From: Methylobacterium sp. J-077
GTDB taxonomy: Bacteria; Pseudomonadota; Alphaproteobacteria; Rhizobiales; Beijerinckiaceae
Reading direction: 5' to 3'
Length of the DNA: 36,789 nt
NCBI RefSeq assembly: GCF_022829365.1
Contig: NZ_JAKSYJ010000099.1
Location: 1-36,789 of the forward strand
Position numbers and translations under genes: made by a program. Shown here piece by piece: positions 16,818 through 25,161 of this stretch (position 1 is its first letter; the number at the start of each line of letters is the position of its first letter). The notes under the pieces were generated by a model. It was not told where the DNA came from, did no database searches, and saw only the letters and a list, made by a program, of their open reading frames with translations.

Positions 16818-19115
16818 CTACGCCGCCGCCCGCGCTTCCAGGGTCACGAGCACCGATTTCGAGGTCGGCGTGTCGCTCTTCTCACCGAAGGTCGAGAGTG
16901 GCACCAGCACGTTCAGCTCCGGGTAGTAGCCGGCCACGGCGCCCCGGGGCATGTCGAACGGCACCAGCCGGAAATCCTCGGCCCGCCTGGTCACGCCGTC
17001 GGCGTGGAGACCGACGATGTCGACGCGCTCGCCGAGCCGGTCGCGGATCTCGGCGAGGTCGTCCGGATGGGCGAACAGCACCTTCCGCTCGCCGTAGACG
17101 CCGCGGTAGCGGTCATCGAGGCCGTAGATCGTGGTGTTGTACTGGTCGTGGCTGCGGAAGGTCTGCAGCACGTAGGTGTTCTGGCCCTTGCGCGCAGCCT
17201 GGTGCTCGGTCTCGGCGGGCAGGGCGTCGGCGGAGAAATTGGCGCGGCCGGTGGCGGTCTCGAACACACGCTCGGCGGCGAGGTTGCGCAGCATGAAGCC
17301 GCGCGGCTTGCGCACTCTTGTGTTGTACTCCGAGAAGCCCGGCACCGTCGCGGCGATCGCCTCGCGGATCCGGTCGTAATCGGCCGAGAGCCCGGCCCAG
17401 TCGATCGCGGCCGAGCCGACGGTGGCCTCGGCGATGCCGGCGATGATCGCGATCTCCGAGCGCAGCTCCTTCGAGGCCGGCTTGTTGATGCCGCCGGAGC
17501 CGTGGACCATGCTCATCGAATCCTCGACGGTCACGATCTGGGTCTTGCCGGCCGCGTTCCGGTCGATCTCGGTGCGCCCCATGCAGGGCAGCAGGTAGCC
17601 GACCGCGCCCGGCACGAGGTGAGCGTGGTTGAGCTTGGTCGCGATGTGGACGGTGAGGCGGCAGGAGGCGAGCGCCTGCGCCACCACCGGCGTGTCGGGC
17701 GTCGCGCGCAGGAAGTTGCCGCCCAGCCCGATGAACGCCTTGGACGTGCCGTCGCGCATCGCCCGGATCGCCGCCAGGACGTTGTGGCCGTGCCGGCGCG
17801 GCATGGCGAGGCCGAAATGCCGCTCCAGCGACTCCAGGAAGGCCACGGACGGCCGCTCGTTGATGCCGACCGTGCGGTCGCCCTGCACGTTGGAATGGCC
17901 GCGCACCGGGCACAGGCCGGCGCCGGGCCGGCCGATATGACCGCGCAGGAACAGCAGGTTGGCGATCTCGCGCACGGTCGCCACCGAGTGGCGGTGCTGG
18001 GTCACGCCCATGGCCCAGGTTGCGATCACCCGCTGCGCGCCGAGATAGACCTCCGCCATGGCGGCGATGTCGTCGTAGCTTAGGCCCGACTGGTCGAGGA
18101 TCGCGTCCCAGCTCGTGGCGTCCACGGCCGCCCGGTAGGCGTCGAGTCCGGCGGTGTGGTGCTCCAGGAAGGCCCGGTCGAGGAGCGACGGGCGGCCGGA
18201 GGCGAGCGCCTCGGCGTCGCGGGCGAACACGATCTTGGCGATGCCCCGGAAGGCCGCCATGTCGCCGCCGGAGCGCGGCTGAAGGTAGTGGCTGGCGATG
18301 GCGCCGCTGGCGCCGCGCAGCATCTCCACGGTGTTCTGCGGGTCGGCGAAGCGCTCGAGCCCGCGCTCGCGCACGGGGTTCAGCACCACGACCTTCGCAC
18401 CGCGCTCGGCCGCCCGGCGCAGGTCGCCGAGCATGCGCGGATGGTTGGTCCCGGGATTCTGGCCGACGCAGAAGATCGCGTCCGCCTTCTCGAAATCCTC
18501 CAGCAGGACCGTGCCCTTGCCGATGCCGATCGCGTCGATCAGGGCGACGCCGCTGGCCTCGTGGCACATGTTCGAGCAGTCCGGGAAGTTGTTGGTCCCG
18601 TAGGCGCGGGCGAACAGCTGGTAGAGGTAGGCGGCCTCGTTCGAGGCCCGGCCGGAGGTGTAGAACTCCGCCTGGTCCGGATGGTCGAGGCCGCGCAGCG
18701 TCGCGCCGATCTCGGCGAAGGCCGCGTCCCAATTCACCGGCAGGTAGCGGTCGCTCGCCGCGTCGTAGCGCATCGGGTGGGTGAGGCGGCCCTCGCCCTC
18801 CAGGGCGTAGTCGCTCCAGCCGCGCAGCTCGGTGAGCGTGTGGCGGGCGAAGAAGGACGGCGGCGTGCGCTTGTCGGTGGCCTCCCAGGAGACCGCCTTC
18901 ACGCCGTTCTCGCAGAACTCGAAGGACGAACCGTGCTTCGGGTCGCCCCAGGCGCAGCCCGGGCAATCGAACCCGTCCGGCTGGTTGGCCTTCAGCAGGG
19001 CGCGGGCGCCCGACAGCGGCGCGCGCGAGCCGAGCAGGTGCTTGCCGCAACTCTTCAGAGCACCCCAGCCGCCGGCGGCGGATGAGCGCTTCGGAGCCCC
19101 GTCAGGCTGGGCCAT
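16818..19115 (-). CDS. fdh4A: Molybdopterin oxidoreductase of the FdhF/YdeP family, formate dehydrogenase Fdh4A-like
   Basis: 765 aa. The N-terminal region has FDCPGCAWGDP (CxxC) near residues 49-59, then ATDKRTPPSFF, typical of the YdeP-like branch of molybdopterin enzymes. SNMCHEASGVAL at about 180-195, GQNPGTNHPRML and WAMGVTQHRHSV follow the family. The C-terminal part (TFRSHDQYNTTIYGLDDRYR, then the dinucleotide-binding tail) binds the second guanine dinucleotide of the cofactor. Soluble; no Tat signal seen. Fdh4 in M. extorquens oxidises formate to CO2 as the last step of methanol dissimilation. That identity is inferred from family plus the fdh4B-like partner. Start ATG at 19115. The 340 nt upstream holds its promoter region and a repeat. 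Confidence 0.85.
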   Translation of the reverse strand: MAQPDGAPKRSSAAGGWGALKSCGKHLLGSRAPLSGARALLKANQPDGFDCPGCAWGDPKHGSSFEFCENGVKAVSWEATDKRTPPSFFARHTLTELRGWSDYALEGEGRLTHPMRYDAASDRYLPVNWDAAFAEIGATLRGLDHPDQAEFYTSGRASNEAAYLYQLFARAYGTNNFPDCSNMCHEASGVALIDAIGIGKGTVLLEDFEKADAIFCVGQNPGTNHPRMLGDLRRAAERGAKVVVLNPVRERGLERFADPQNTVEMLRGASGAIASHYLQPRSGGDMAAFRGIAKIVFARDAEALASGRPSLLDRAFLEHHTAGLDAYRAAVDATSWDAILDQSGLSYDDIAAMAEVYLGAQRVIATWAMGVTQHRHSVATVREIANLLFLRGHIGRPGAGLCPVRGHSNVQGDRTVGINERPSVAFLESLERHFGLAMPRRHGHNVLAAIRAMRDGTSKAFIGLGGNFLRATPDTPVVAQALASCRLTVHIATKLNHAHLVPGAVGYLLPCMGRTEIDRNAAGKTQIVTVEDSMSMVHGSGGINKPASKELRSEIAIIAGIAEATVGSAAIDWAGLSADYDRIREAIAATVPGFSEYNTRVRKPRGFMLRNLAAERVFETATGRANFSADALPAETEHQAARKGQNTYVLQTFRSHDQYNTTIYGLDDRYRGVYGERKVLFAHPDDLAEIRDRLGERVDIVGLHADGVTRRAEDFRLVPFDMPRGAVAGYYPELNVLVPLSTFGEKSDTPTSKSVLVTLEARAAA

Positions 19116-19327
19116 GGATTGTCCTGGATGTTTTCTGGAAGCGAGACCGGCTCGCCAATTCGCAACCGCGAGATAAGCGGCACGGGAGACGGGTCACAAT
19201 GCCGGGCGCGCGCAGGCCCCTCATGCATGGGGCACAGGCTAAGTCACCGCTTGGCAAAGCCTTTCTAAACTGGCGGGTTGAAGGCTCGGTGGCGGTCAAA
19301 CTGGGTCGCAGAAAGCTGGATTCCGAT

Positions 19328-19420
19328 CCGTCGTTGCTGTGCAGCGAAGCAACCCAGGGCAGCGCGCGAGCCCCGAAGGACGCGTATCCCTCGGGTGCTT
19401 CGCTGCGCTCGCAACGACGG
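19328..19420. repeat. Inverted-repeat element, CGTCGTTGC...GCAACGACG type
   Basis: Two imperfect 28-nt arms (19328-19355 and 19393-19420) begin and end with CCGTCGTTGC / GCAACGACGG and share a GCAGCGAAGCA core. They enclose 37 nt. It belongs to the same repeat family as the ends at 16021 and 16368-16380. It lies in the 340-nt gap (19116-19455) between fdh4A and pyrD. The rest of that gap shows no gene and no promoter I can call with confidence. Confidence 0.75.
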
Positions 19421-19455
19421 TAAGCGGCTCGAAACGAGCGCGATCGAACGGTCCG

Positions 19456-20532
19456 TCAGGCCACGCGGGCCAGTTCCTCCGCGCCGCGGCCGACGACCTG
19501 GTGGAGGGAGAAGACACCTTCCGCATCCATCCGTTTCAGCAGATCGCCCTTGATGCGCCCGACCAGCCCCGGCCCGTCATAGACCAGCGCCGAGTAGAGC
19601 TGGATCAGGCTCGCCCCGGCCTCGATCTTGGTCCAGGCCGCCTCGGCCGAGTCGACGCCGCCGACGCCGATCAGGGGAAGCGTGTCCCCGACGCGGAGGC
19701 GGGTCTGGGCCAGCATCCGGGTCGCCGGGCCGAACAGCGGTCTTCCGGAGAGGCCGCCGGTCTCGCGGGCGAGGCTCTTTTCGGCGAGGGAGTCGGGCCG
19801 GGCCACCGTGGTGTTCGAGACCACCAGCGCCTGGACCCCGCGCTTCATCGCCGTGGCGCAGATCGCGTCGAGGGCCTCCAGCGCCAGATCGGGGGCGATC
19901 TTCAACAGGATCGCGGCTCCTGAACCGGCCGCGTCCCGGGCCTCGACGGTGCGGGCCAGCAGCTCGTCGAGGAACGCCTCGCCCTGCAGGTCGCGCAGGC
20001 CCGGGGTGTTGGGCGAGGACACGTTGACGGTGACGAAATCGACCAGCGGGGCGAGGGTCGTGGTGCAGGCGACGTAATCGGCCAGCCGGTCGGTCGAGTC
20101 CTTGTTGGCCCCGATATTGACCCCGACGATGCCCAGCCTTCCGGCCCGCGCCCGGAGCCGCCCGGCCACCACCGCCAGCCCCTCGCTGTTGAGCCCGTAA
20201 CGGTTGATCACCGCCCGGTCGGCCGCGAGGCGGAACACCCGGGGCTGCGGGTTGCCGGGCTGAGGCCGCGGCACCACGCCGCCGACCTCCACGAAGCCGA
20301 AGCCGAGGCCGAGCAGCGCGTCCGGCACCCGAGCGCCCTTGTCGAAGCCGGCCGCGAGGCCGACCGGGTTGGGGAACCGGCGCCCGAGGAGGTCCACGGC
20401 CAGGCGCGGGTCGTCGGCGGCGGGCTTGCCCGGCGGTAGGAGCGATAGCGCGCGCAAGGTCAGGTCGTGCGCGCGCTCGGCGTCGAGCCGGTGCAGCAGC
20501 GGGCGGGCCAGCGGGAAGGCGGCAGCAATCAT
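19456..20532 (-). CDS. pyrD: Dihydroorotate dehydrogenase (quinone), class 2
   Basis: 358 aa FMN enzyme that oxidises dihydroorotate to orotate in pyrimidine synthesis and passes electrons to membrane quinone. Class 2 features: the N-terminal helical membrane-docking extension (about residues 1-40), [22 protein letters not shown], the catalytic-serine motif [20 protein letters not shown] and the FMN phosphate site [11 protein letters not shown] near the end. The frame is open further upstream, but the ATG at 20532 overlaps the DUF952 stop by four bases (ATGA), giving tight translational coupling. Confidence 0.96.
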   Translation of the reverse strand: MIAAAFPLARPLLHRLDAERAHDLTLRALSLLPPGKPAADDPRLAVDLLGRRFPNPVGLAAGFDKGARVPDALLGLGFGFVEVGGVVPRPQPGNPQPRVFRLAADRAVINRYGLNSEGLAVVAGRLRARAGRLGIVGVNIGANKDSTDRLADYVACTTTLAPLVDFVTVNVSSPNTPGLRDLQGEAFLDELLARTVEARDAAGSGAAILLKIAPDLALEALDAICATAMKRGVQALVVSNTTVARPDSLAEKSLARETGGLSGRPLFGPATRMLAQTRLRVGDTLPLIGVGGVDSAEAAWTKIEAGASLIQLYSALVYDGPGLVGRIKGDLLKRMDAEGVFSLHQVVGRGAEELARVA

Positions 20533-20879
20533 GCGCGCGGGAGTCCCGCGGGCAGGACATGCTGCCCATCCTGGCCCAGGGGCAGCTCCGTCACCGACAC
20601 CACCGCCGCCAGCGGCAGGTCGCCGTAGAGATGCGGGAACAGGGCGCCGCCGCGCGACGGCTCGTAGCGCAGCGCCGCGCCGAGGCTCTCGGCCTCGACG
20701 GCGATCAGCAGCAGGTCCGCTTGGCCTGCGAAGTGGCGCGCCGCCGTCTCGGCAACCTGCTCGGCCGTGGAGAAGTGGATGAAGCCGTCCGCGTGGTCCA
20801 CGGGCGCGCCGGTGAACCGGCCCGCCGCCTCGGCCTCGCGCCAGAGCGCACGCGGACAGATCTTGTAGATGAGCGGCAT
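20529..20879 (-). CDS. DUF952 family protein
   Basis: 116 aa. DUF952 pattern: [38 protein letters not shown], then [32 protein letters not shown]. The conserved GFIHFST and FPHLYG motifs are present. The fold resembles glutathione-dependent/ART-like small enzymes, but the function of the family is not known. The ATG at 20879 is preferred over 20885, because the GGGGA ribosome site abuts the latter. It overlaps pyrD by 4 nt; the DUF952-pyrD pairing is common in rhizobia-like bacteria, which hints at a nucleotide-linked role. Confidence 0.85.
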   Translation of the reverse strand: MPLIYKICPRALWREAEAAGRFTGAPVDHADGFIHFSTAEQVAETAARHFAGQADLLLIAVEAESLGAALRYEPSRGGALFPHLYGDLPLAAVVSVTELPLGQDGQHVLPAGLPRA

Positions 20880-21297
20880 CGGCATTCCCCGGGGATCGGC
20901 GGTCCATAGCCCATCGTCCCAAGCGCCGGAACCGGGTTGATCGGCGCAGGACCTATCCTGTCGCGCCGTCTCATCCGAACGCCGGCGCGCCGCCTTCGGG
21001 CCGTGGCCGAGCCGTCCGTCCCGCCCGTCAGCAACACCCGGAAACCAGAACGATTCCAAGGACGATTGCATTCTGCAGGTTGTAGTTCTACTTTCCTACG
21101 ACTAGGCTGGGCGTCACAGAACCGTGTCCGAAACGGGCAACGCGGGCCGGCTCGTGACGGTCTTCAGTATTCCGCGCCTCTCCGGCGGGTTCGGTCCGCA
21201 TCCTCCGGGGACACTGCCGCCGTGCCTCCGCGGCAGCCGGATGCCGGCTGACGAGACGGGGGTGCTGACCCGCCGACGCCGAGCCGCCGAGCCCGAC
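20880..21297. other. Divergent intergenic region between DUF952-pyrD and the S24 regulator
   Basis: 418 nt without a gene. It is GC-rich except for a short AT-richer stretch at about 21065-21105 that contains an inverted repeat. It should contain promoters for both directions. In-frame codons upstream of the regulator (GTG 21124, ATG 21241) would lengthen it with Arg/Pro-rich sequence not seen in the family. Confidence 0.5.
21079..21102. promoter_or_regulatory. Imperfect inverted repeat, candidate operator of the S24 regulator
   Basis: GTTGTAG-N10-CTACGAC (6 of 7 positions paired) in the AT-richest part of the divergent intergenic region. It could be bound by the downstream LexA-like regulator for autoregulation. 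The GTTC-N7-GTTC form of the alphaproteobacterial SOS box is not seen. Tentative. Confidence 0.3.
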
Positions 21298-21930
21298 ATG
21301 CTGTCTCACGAGCAGATCTGGAACGCCATCGACCGCCTGGCGGAACGCCACGGCTATTCCGCCTCCGGCCTCGCCCGCCGGGCCGGCCTCGACGCGACGA
21401 GCTTCAACCGCTCCAAGCGCATCGGCGCCGACGGCCGCAAGCGCTGGCCCTCCACGGAATCGGTCTCGAAGGTCCTGGCCGCTACCGGCGCCAGCCTGGA
21501 CGAGTTTTTGCGGCTGATCGAAGCCCGGGAGATCCCCGCCCGCACCATGGTGCCGCTGATCGGGCTGACGCAGGCCGGCGCCGGCCGCCTGTTCACCGAC
21601 GAGGGCATGCCCACCGGCGGCGCCGGCTGGGAGGAGATCGAGTTCCCCGACCTCGGCGAGGAGCGCGCCTTCGCGCTGGAGATCCAGGGCGATTCCATGC
21701 AGCCGCTGTTCCGCGACGGCGACGTGCTGATCGTCTCGCCCACCGCGAGCGTGCGCAAGGGCGACCGCGTCGTGGTGCGCCTGCACGGCGGCGAGGTCAT
21801 CGCCAAGGAGTTGAAGCGGCGCACCGCCCGCACCGTGGAGCTGGTCTCGCTCAACCCGGAGCACGAGGACCGCGTGCTCAATATCGGCGAGGTCGCCTGG
21901 ATGGCCCGGGTGATGTGGGTCCGGCAATAG
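21298..21930 (+). CDS. LexA/CI-like transcriptional regulator with S24 peptidase domain
   Basis: 210 aa. Residues about 1-75 are a helix-turn-helix DNA-binding domain (YSASGLARRAGLDATSFNRS with RWPSTESVSKVLAATG). Residues about 85-210 form the S24 domain with the serine-lysine dyad: Ser133 in GDSMQPLF and Lys170 in GGEVIAKEL. Ala-Gly pairs at 93-96 (TQAGAGR) are at a plausible place for self-cleavage. It is not LexA proper, since the N-terminus is XRE-like. It could be a stress-responsive repressor like HdiR or phage CI, yet no prophage genes are near. The ATG at 21298 gives the family N-terminus MLSHEQIWNAIDRLA. Target genes unknown. Confidence 0.86.
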   Translation: MLSHEQIWNAIDRLAERHGYSASGLARRAGLDATSFNRSKRIGADGRKRWPSTESVSKVLAATGASLDEFLRLIEAREIPARTMVPLIGLTQAGAGRLFTDEGMPTGGAGWEEIEFPDLGEERAFALEIQGDSMQPLFRDGDVLIVSPTASVRKGDRVVVRLHGGEVIAKELKRRTARTVELVSLNPEHEDRVLNIGEVAWMARVMWVRQ

Positions 21931-22050
21931 GCCGCCGCGGGCCGGGACCGAACCCGCCGCACTTGATCTGCCACACTTGGCCCGGCCGCCGTTCGTCGCT
22001 ATCGCGGGCGTCGTCGCGGGTCTCCCGCACCCGCTCAGCTCGGACGCAGC

Positions 22051-23148
22051 ATGACGCAGCCCGGGACGGATCACGGCGTGGAGGGCGGGGAGCCGTTCAC
22101 GCGGCAGACCCGCGCGCTCCTCGACGCGCTGCCGACGCCGACGTTCCTCGTCGATGCGCACGGCCGGATCCGGCACGCCAACCCGGCCTTCGAGCGGCTC
22201 ACCGGCCATCCGGCCCAGGCGCTGGCGGAACGCGGCCTCGATCTGATCGTGGCGACCCGCGGTTCGGCTCCCGACCTGTCGGCCGACGCGCCGCAGGAGT
22301 TTCTGGCTCTGCGCGCCGACGGGACCAGCTTCTGGGCGAACCTGACCATGGGCCGCCTCCCGGATCGCGACGACACAATCGGCCAGATGCTCGATGTCAC
22401 GGCGCGGCACGAGGCCGAGGGCGCGCTGGCGCTGTCGCGGCAGCGCGAGGCCCTGGGGCTGCTGACGAACAGCGTCGCCCACGAGTTCAACAACTTCCTG
22501 CAGATCCTGATCGGCTACATCGACGGGCTGAAGCGCCGGCTCGGCGACCGGCCGGAGCCGTTCATCCAGCGGGCGCTGGTGCGCTCGGCCGACGCCACCG
22601 AGCGGGCCGCGATCCTGACGCGCCAGCTCCTGGCCTATTCCCGCCGGATCGCCCCGGATGTGCGCCCGGTGGACCTCGACGCCATCGTGGCGGATCTGGC
22701 CGAGCGCCTCGCCCCAGGTTTTCCCCCCGGGATCCGTCTGGTGGTGAAGCCGACGCCCGGTCTCCCGCGGGCGATCAGCAACCCGACACAGATCGAGTTC
22801 GCCCTGCGGCATCTGGTCGCCAATGCCTGCGAGGCGATGCCGGCGGGCGGCACGCTGACGCTCTCGACCTTCCGGGTCGATCCCAACGACCGCGCCATGC
22901 ACCAGCCGGGTCCGGGCACCGTCGGGATCCTGGTGAGCGATACCGGGCAGGGCCTCTCGCCCGAGATGCTGGCCCGGGCGCTGGCGCCGTTCCAGACGAG
23001 CCGCGAGGCGGGCCGCGGCGCGGGTCTCGCCATCGTGCACGGCCTGATGAAGCGCCAGAACGGCACGATCACCCTGGACAGCCGGGCCGGCGAGGGCACC
23101 CAGGTCCGCCTGGCCTTCCCGGCGGCGCCGGACCGGACGCTGCACTGA
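22051..23148 (+). CDS. Cytosolic PAS-domain sensor histidine kinase
   Basis: 365 aa without membrane segments. Residues about 20-120 form a PAS domain (LPTPTFLVDAHGRIRHANPA ... MLDVTARHEAEG). The dimerisation/phosphoacceptor helix has His144 in SVAHEFNNFLQ, the HEFNN form typical of hybrid-kinase relatives. The ATPase domain has the N box VANACEAMP, G1 DTGQGLS and G2 GRGAGLAIVHG. No receiver domain follows, and no response-regulator gene is adjacent, so it is an orphan kinase here. The start is ATG at 22051. It lies 120 nt after the S24 regulator on the same strand; a functional link is possible but unsupported. Confidence 0.9.
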   Translation: MTQPGTDHGVEGGEPFTRQTRALLDALPTPTFLVDAHGRIRHANPAFERLTGHPAQALAERGLDLIVATRGSAPDLSADAPQEFLALRADGTSFWANLTMGRLPDRDDTIGQMLDVTARHEAEGALALSRQREALGLLTNSVAHEFNNFLQILIGYIDGLKRRLGDRPEPFIQRALVRSADATERAAILTRQLLAYSRRIAPDVRPVDLDAIVADLAERLAPGFPPGIRLVVKPTPGLPRAISNPTQIEFALRHLVANACEAMPAGGTLTLSTFRVDPNDRAMHQPGPGTVGILVSDTGQGLSPEMLARALAPFQTSREAGRGAGLAIVHGLMKRQNGTITLDSRAGEGTQVRLAFPAAPDRTLH

Positions 23149-23272
23149 GGATGCGGACCGCGACAAGCGTCATCACGAGATCGCGAGGCGCGGACTAAAA
23201 CCCACGCTGAGCCGTCACCATATGATCGTCGGCGGTCTTCGCCACTCGGTTCTCGTCCTCAGAGGCGCGTAC

Positions 23273-24241
23273 ATGCTCACCCAATTCTCGCGCCGTCGGC
23301 GCACGGCCGCCTTCCTGGCGCTGGCCGCTGCCCTGACCGTCGCGGCCCCCGTCGCCGAAGCCCGTCCGGGCGGCGGCGGCTCCTTCGGTTCGCGCGGCTC
23401 GCGGACCTACACCGCCCCCTCGGCCACGCCGACTGCGCCTGGCGGCGGTATGACCATGCAGCGGTCCCAGACCGCGCCGTCCCCGGGCATGAGCAACCCC
23501 GGCATGCAGGCGCCGGCCGCGCCCGGTCGCCGCTTCGGCGGCGGCTTCTTCGCGGGCTTGCTCGGCGCGGGCCTGCTCGGCGCGCTGCTCGGCGGTGGCT
23601 TCTTCGGCGGCCTGGGCGGCCTCGCCTCCATGATCGGCCTGCTGTTCCAGGTCGGTCTCGTGGTGCTGGTGGTGATGCTGGCGCTGCGGTTCTTCCGTCG
23701 CCGCAACGAGCCGGCCGGCGCCGGCGCCCCCTACGCCCGTTCGACGCTGGGCGGCGGCCCGAACCCGGCCGGACCGATGGGCGGCCCGGCCCCAGCGGCC
23801 GGCGGCTCGTTCGGCGGTCCGCGCCCCGTGCAGAGCCGCACCGTCCAGATCGGCCCGGTCGACTATCAGGTGTTTGAGCGCCTGCTCGGCGACATCCAGG
23901 ATGCCTATTCCCGCGAGGATCGGGTGACGCTGGGCAACCTGACGACGTCGGAGATGGCCGGCTACTTCGACGAGGAGCTGCGCAACAACGCCGCCCAGGG
24001 CGTGGTCAACAAGATCACCGACGTGAAGCTGCTGCAGGGCGACCTGGCGGAATCCTGGGGCGAGGACCGCACCGACTACGCCACCGTAGCGATGCGCTAC
24101 GCCCTCAAGGACGTCATGGTCGACCGCGCCAGCGGCCGGATCGTGAAGACCGAGCCGGCCCCGGAGGTGACGGAGCTCTGGACGTTCCAGCGCCAGCCCG
24201 GCCGCGGCTGGGTGCTCTCGGCGATCCAGCAGACCCGCTAG
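23273..24241 (+). CDS. Tim44-like domain membrane protein
   Basis: 322 aa. Residues 1-30 form a signal sequence with a basic start (MLTQFSRRRRTAAFLALAAAL ... AEA, counted in two parts). A Gly/Pro/Ser-rich linker follows, then a hydrophobic Gly-rich region at about 85-140 (FFAGLLGAGLLGALLGGGFF; SMIGLLFQVGLVVLVVMLAL) and a second linker. Residues about 185-320 are a Tim44-like domain (DYQVFERLLGDIQDAYSRED, LTTSEMAGYFDEEL, VTELWTFQRQPGRGWVLSAI). Bacterial Tim44-like proteins resemble mitochondrial import Tim44, but their role is not settled. The ATG at 23273 has AGAGG seven bases upstream; an ATG at 23222 gives a poorer N-terminus. A strong terminator follows. Confidence 0.86.
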   Translation: MLTQFSRRRRTAAFLALAAALTVAAPVAEARPGGGGSFGSRGSRTYTAPSATPTAPGGGMTMQRSQTAPSPGMSNPGMQAPAAPGRRFGGGFFAGLLGAGLLGALLGGGFFGGLGGLASMIGLLFQVGLVVLVVMLALRFFRRRNEPAGAGAPYARSTLGGGPNPAGPMGGPAPAAGGSFGGPRPVQSRTVQIGPVDYQVFERLLGDIQDAYSREDRVTLGNLTTSEMAGYFDEELRNNAAQGVVNKITDVKLLQGDLAESWGEDRTDYATVAMRYALKDVMVDRASGRIVKTEPAPEVTELWTFQRQPGRGWVLSAIQQTR

Positions 24242-24252
24242 TTTTGGGACTT

Positions 24253-24280
24253 GGCGCCCCGGCCGATCGGCCGGGGCGCC
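24253..24280. repeat. 28-bp perfect palindrome after the Tim44-like gene
   Basis: Two self-complementary halves (GGCGCCCCGGCCGA and its exact complement) without a loop, in the 41-nt gap between the convergent Tim44-like and ksgA genes. No T-run follows. It could act as part of a tandem terminator or as a protein-binding palindrome. Confidence 0.7.
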
Positions 24281-24282
24281 CT

Positions 24283-25161
24283 TCAAGCCGGCGCCGCTTC
24301 CGCGGCGCCGGCTTTTCTGTGTTGATCCCACAGGTTGGCCAGGGCCACGAACCCGGTCACCGGAACCTCCTCGGCCCGGGCGGTCTCCAGGATCGCGGCC
24401 GCCGCCAGCAGCGCTCCGGGCTCCGGCGTCAGCGTCTTCAGGCTCTGGCGCAGCATCTTGCGGCGCTGGCCGAACGCCGCCCGGGTGACGGCTTCGAGGG
24501 CGCCGGCCCGGCAGGGCAGGGGCCGCGCCCGCGGCACCAGCCGCACCACGCTGGACGTGACCTTGGGCGGCGGCACGAACGCCGAGGGGCTCACGTCGAA
24601 CAGGATGTCGGCTTGCGTGCGCCAGCCGCACAGCACGCCGAGCCGGCCGTAATCCGCCCGGGTCTCAGGGCCGGCGACGATGCGCTCGGCGACCTCGCGC
24701 TGGAACATCAGCACCGCCTGATCCCACCAGGGTGGCCAGGCCTCGCCGTCGAGCCAGCCGGTCAGCAGCGCCGTCCCGACATTGTACGGCAGGTTCGCCA
24801 CGATCCGGGCCGGCCCTTGGCCGATCAGCGGCCGGGGATCGAAGGCCAGGGCGTCGGCATCGACCACTTCCAGCCGGCCGGGATAATGCGCGGCGATCTC
24901 GGCCAGCGCCGGCAGGGCGCGGGGATCGCGCTCGATCGCCACGACCCGGGCCGCGCCCTCGGCAAGCAGCGCCCGGGTCAGGCCGCCGGGGCCGGGGCCG
25001 ACCTCGACGACGGTCGCGCCCTCGAGCGGTCCCGCCGCGCGGGCGATCCGCCACGTGAGATTGAGATCGTACAGGAAGTTCTGGCCGAGCGCCTTCTTGG
25101 GCTCCAGCCCGTGCCGGGCGACGACCTCGCGCAGGGGCGGCAGCCCGTCTTGGTCGCTCAC
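24283..25161 (-). CDS. ksgA: 16S rRNA (adenine1518-N6/adenine1519-N6)-dimethyltransferase
   Basis: 292 aa SAM-dependent enzyme that dimethylates two adenines in the 3' hairpin of 16S rRNA during small-subunit maturation. Motifs: [11 protein letters not shown] near residue 23-33, SAM-binding [14 protein letters not shown], the acidic residue in VVAIERD, and the catalytic [22 protein letters not shown] and the C-terminal helical domain complete the family. Starts with GTG at 25161, overlapping the pdxA stop (GTGA), so it is translationally coupled to pdxA. Its 3' end forms the terminator hairpin of the convergent gene. Confidence 0.97.
   Translation of the reverse strand: MSDQDGLPPLREVVARHGLEPKKALGQNFLYDLNLTWRIARAAGPLEGATVVEVGPGPGGLTRALLAEGAARVVAIERDPRALPALAEIAAHYPGRLEVVDADALAFDPRPLIGQGPARIVANLPYNVGTALLTGWLDGEAWPPWWDQAVLMFQREVAERIVAGPETRADYGRLGVLCGWRTQADILFDVSPSAFVPPPKVTSSVVRLVPRARPLPCRAGALEAVTRAAFGQRRKMLRQSLKTLTPEPGALLAAAAILETARAEEVPVTGFVALANLWDQHRKAGAAEAAPA
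24285..24318 (+). terminator. Intrinsic terminator of the Tim44-like gene
   Basis: A 13-bp GC-rich stem (AAGCCGGCGCCGC / GCGGCGCCGGCTT) with a TTCC tetraloop, running into TTCT. It lies inside the last codons of the convergent ksgA gene, so ksgA's C-terminal Ala/Glu-rich tail is partly encoded by it. Confidence 0.75.

Noticed and set aside
21088..23166. 692-codon minus-strand frame opposite the S24 regulator and kinase
   Set aside because: Both plus-strand genes have complete domain motifs; the antisense product is compositional.
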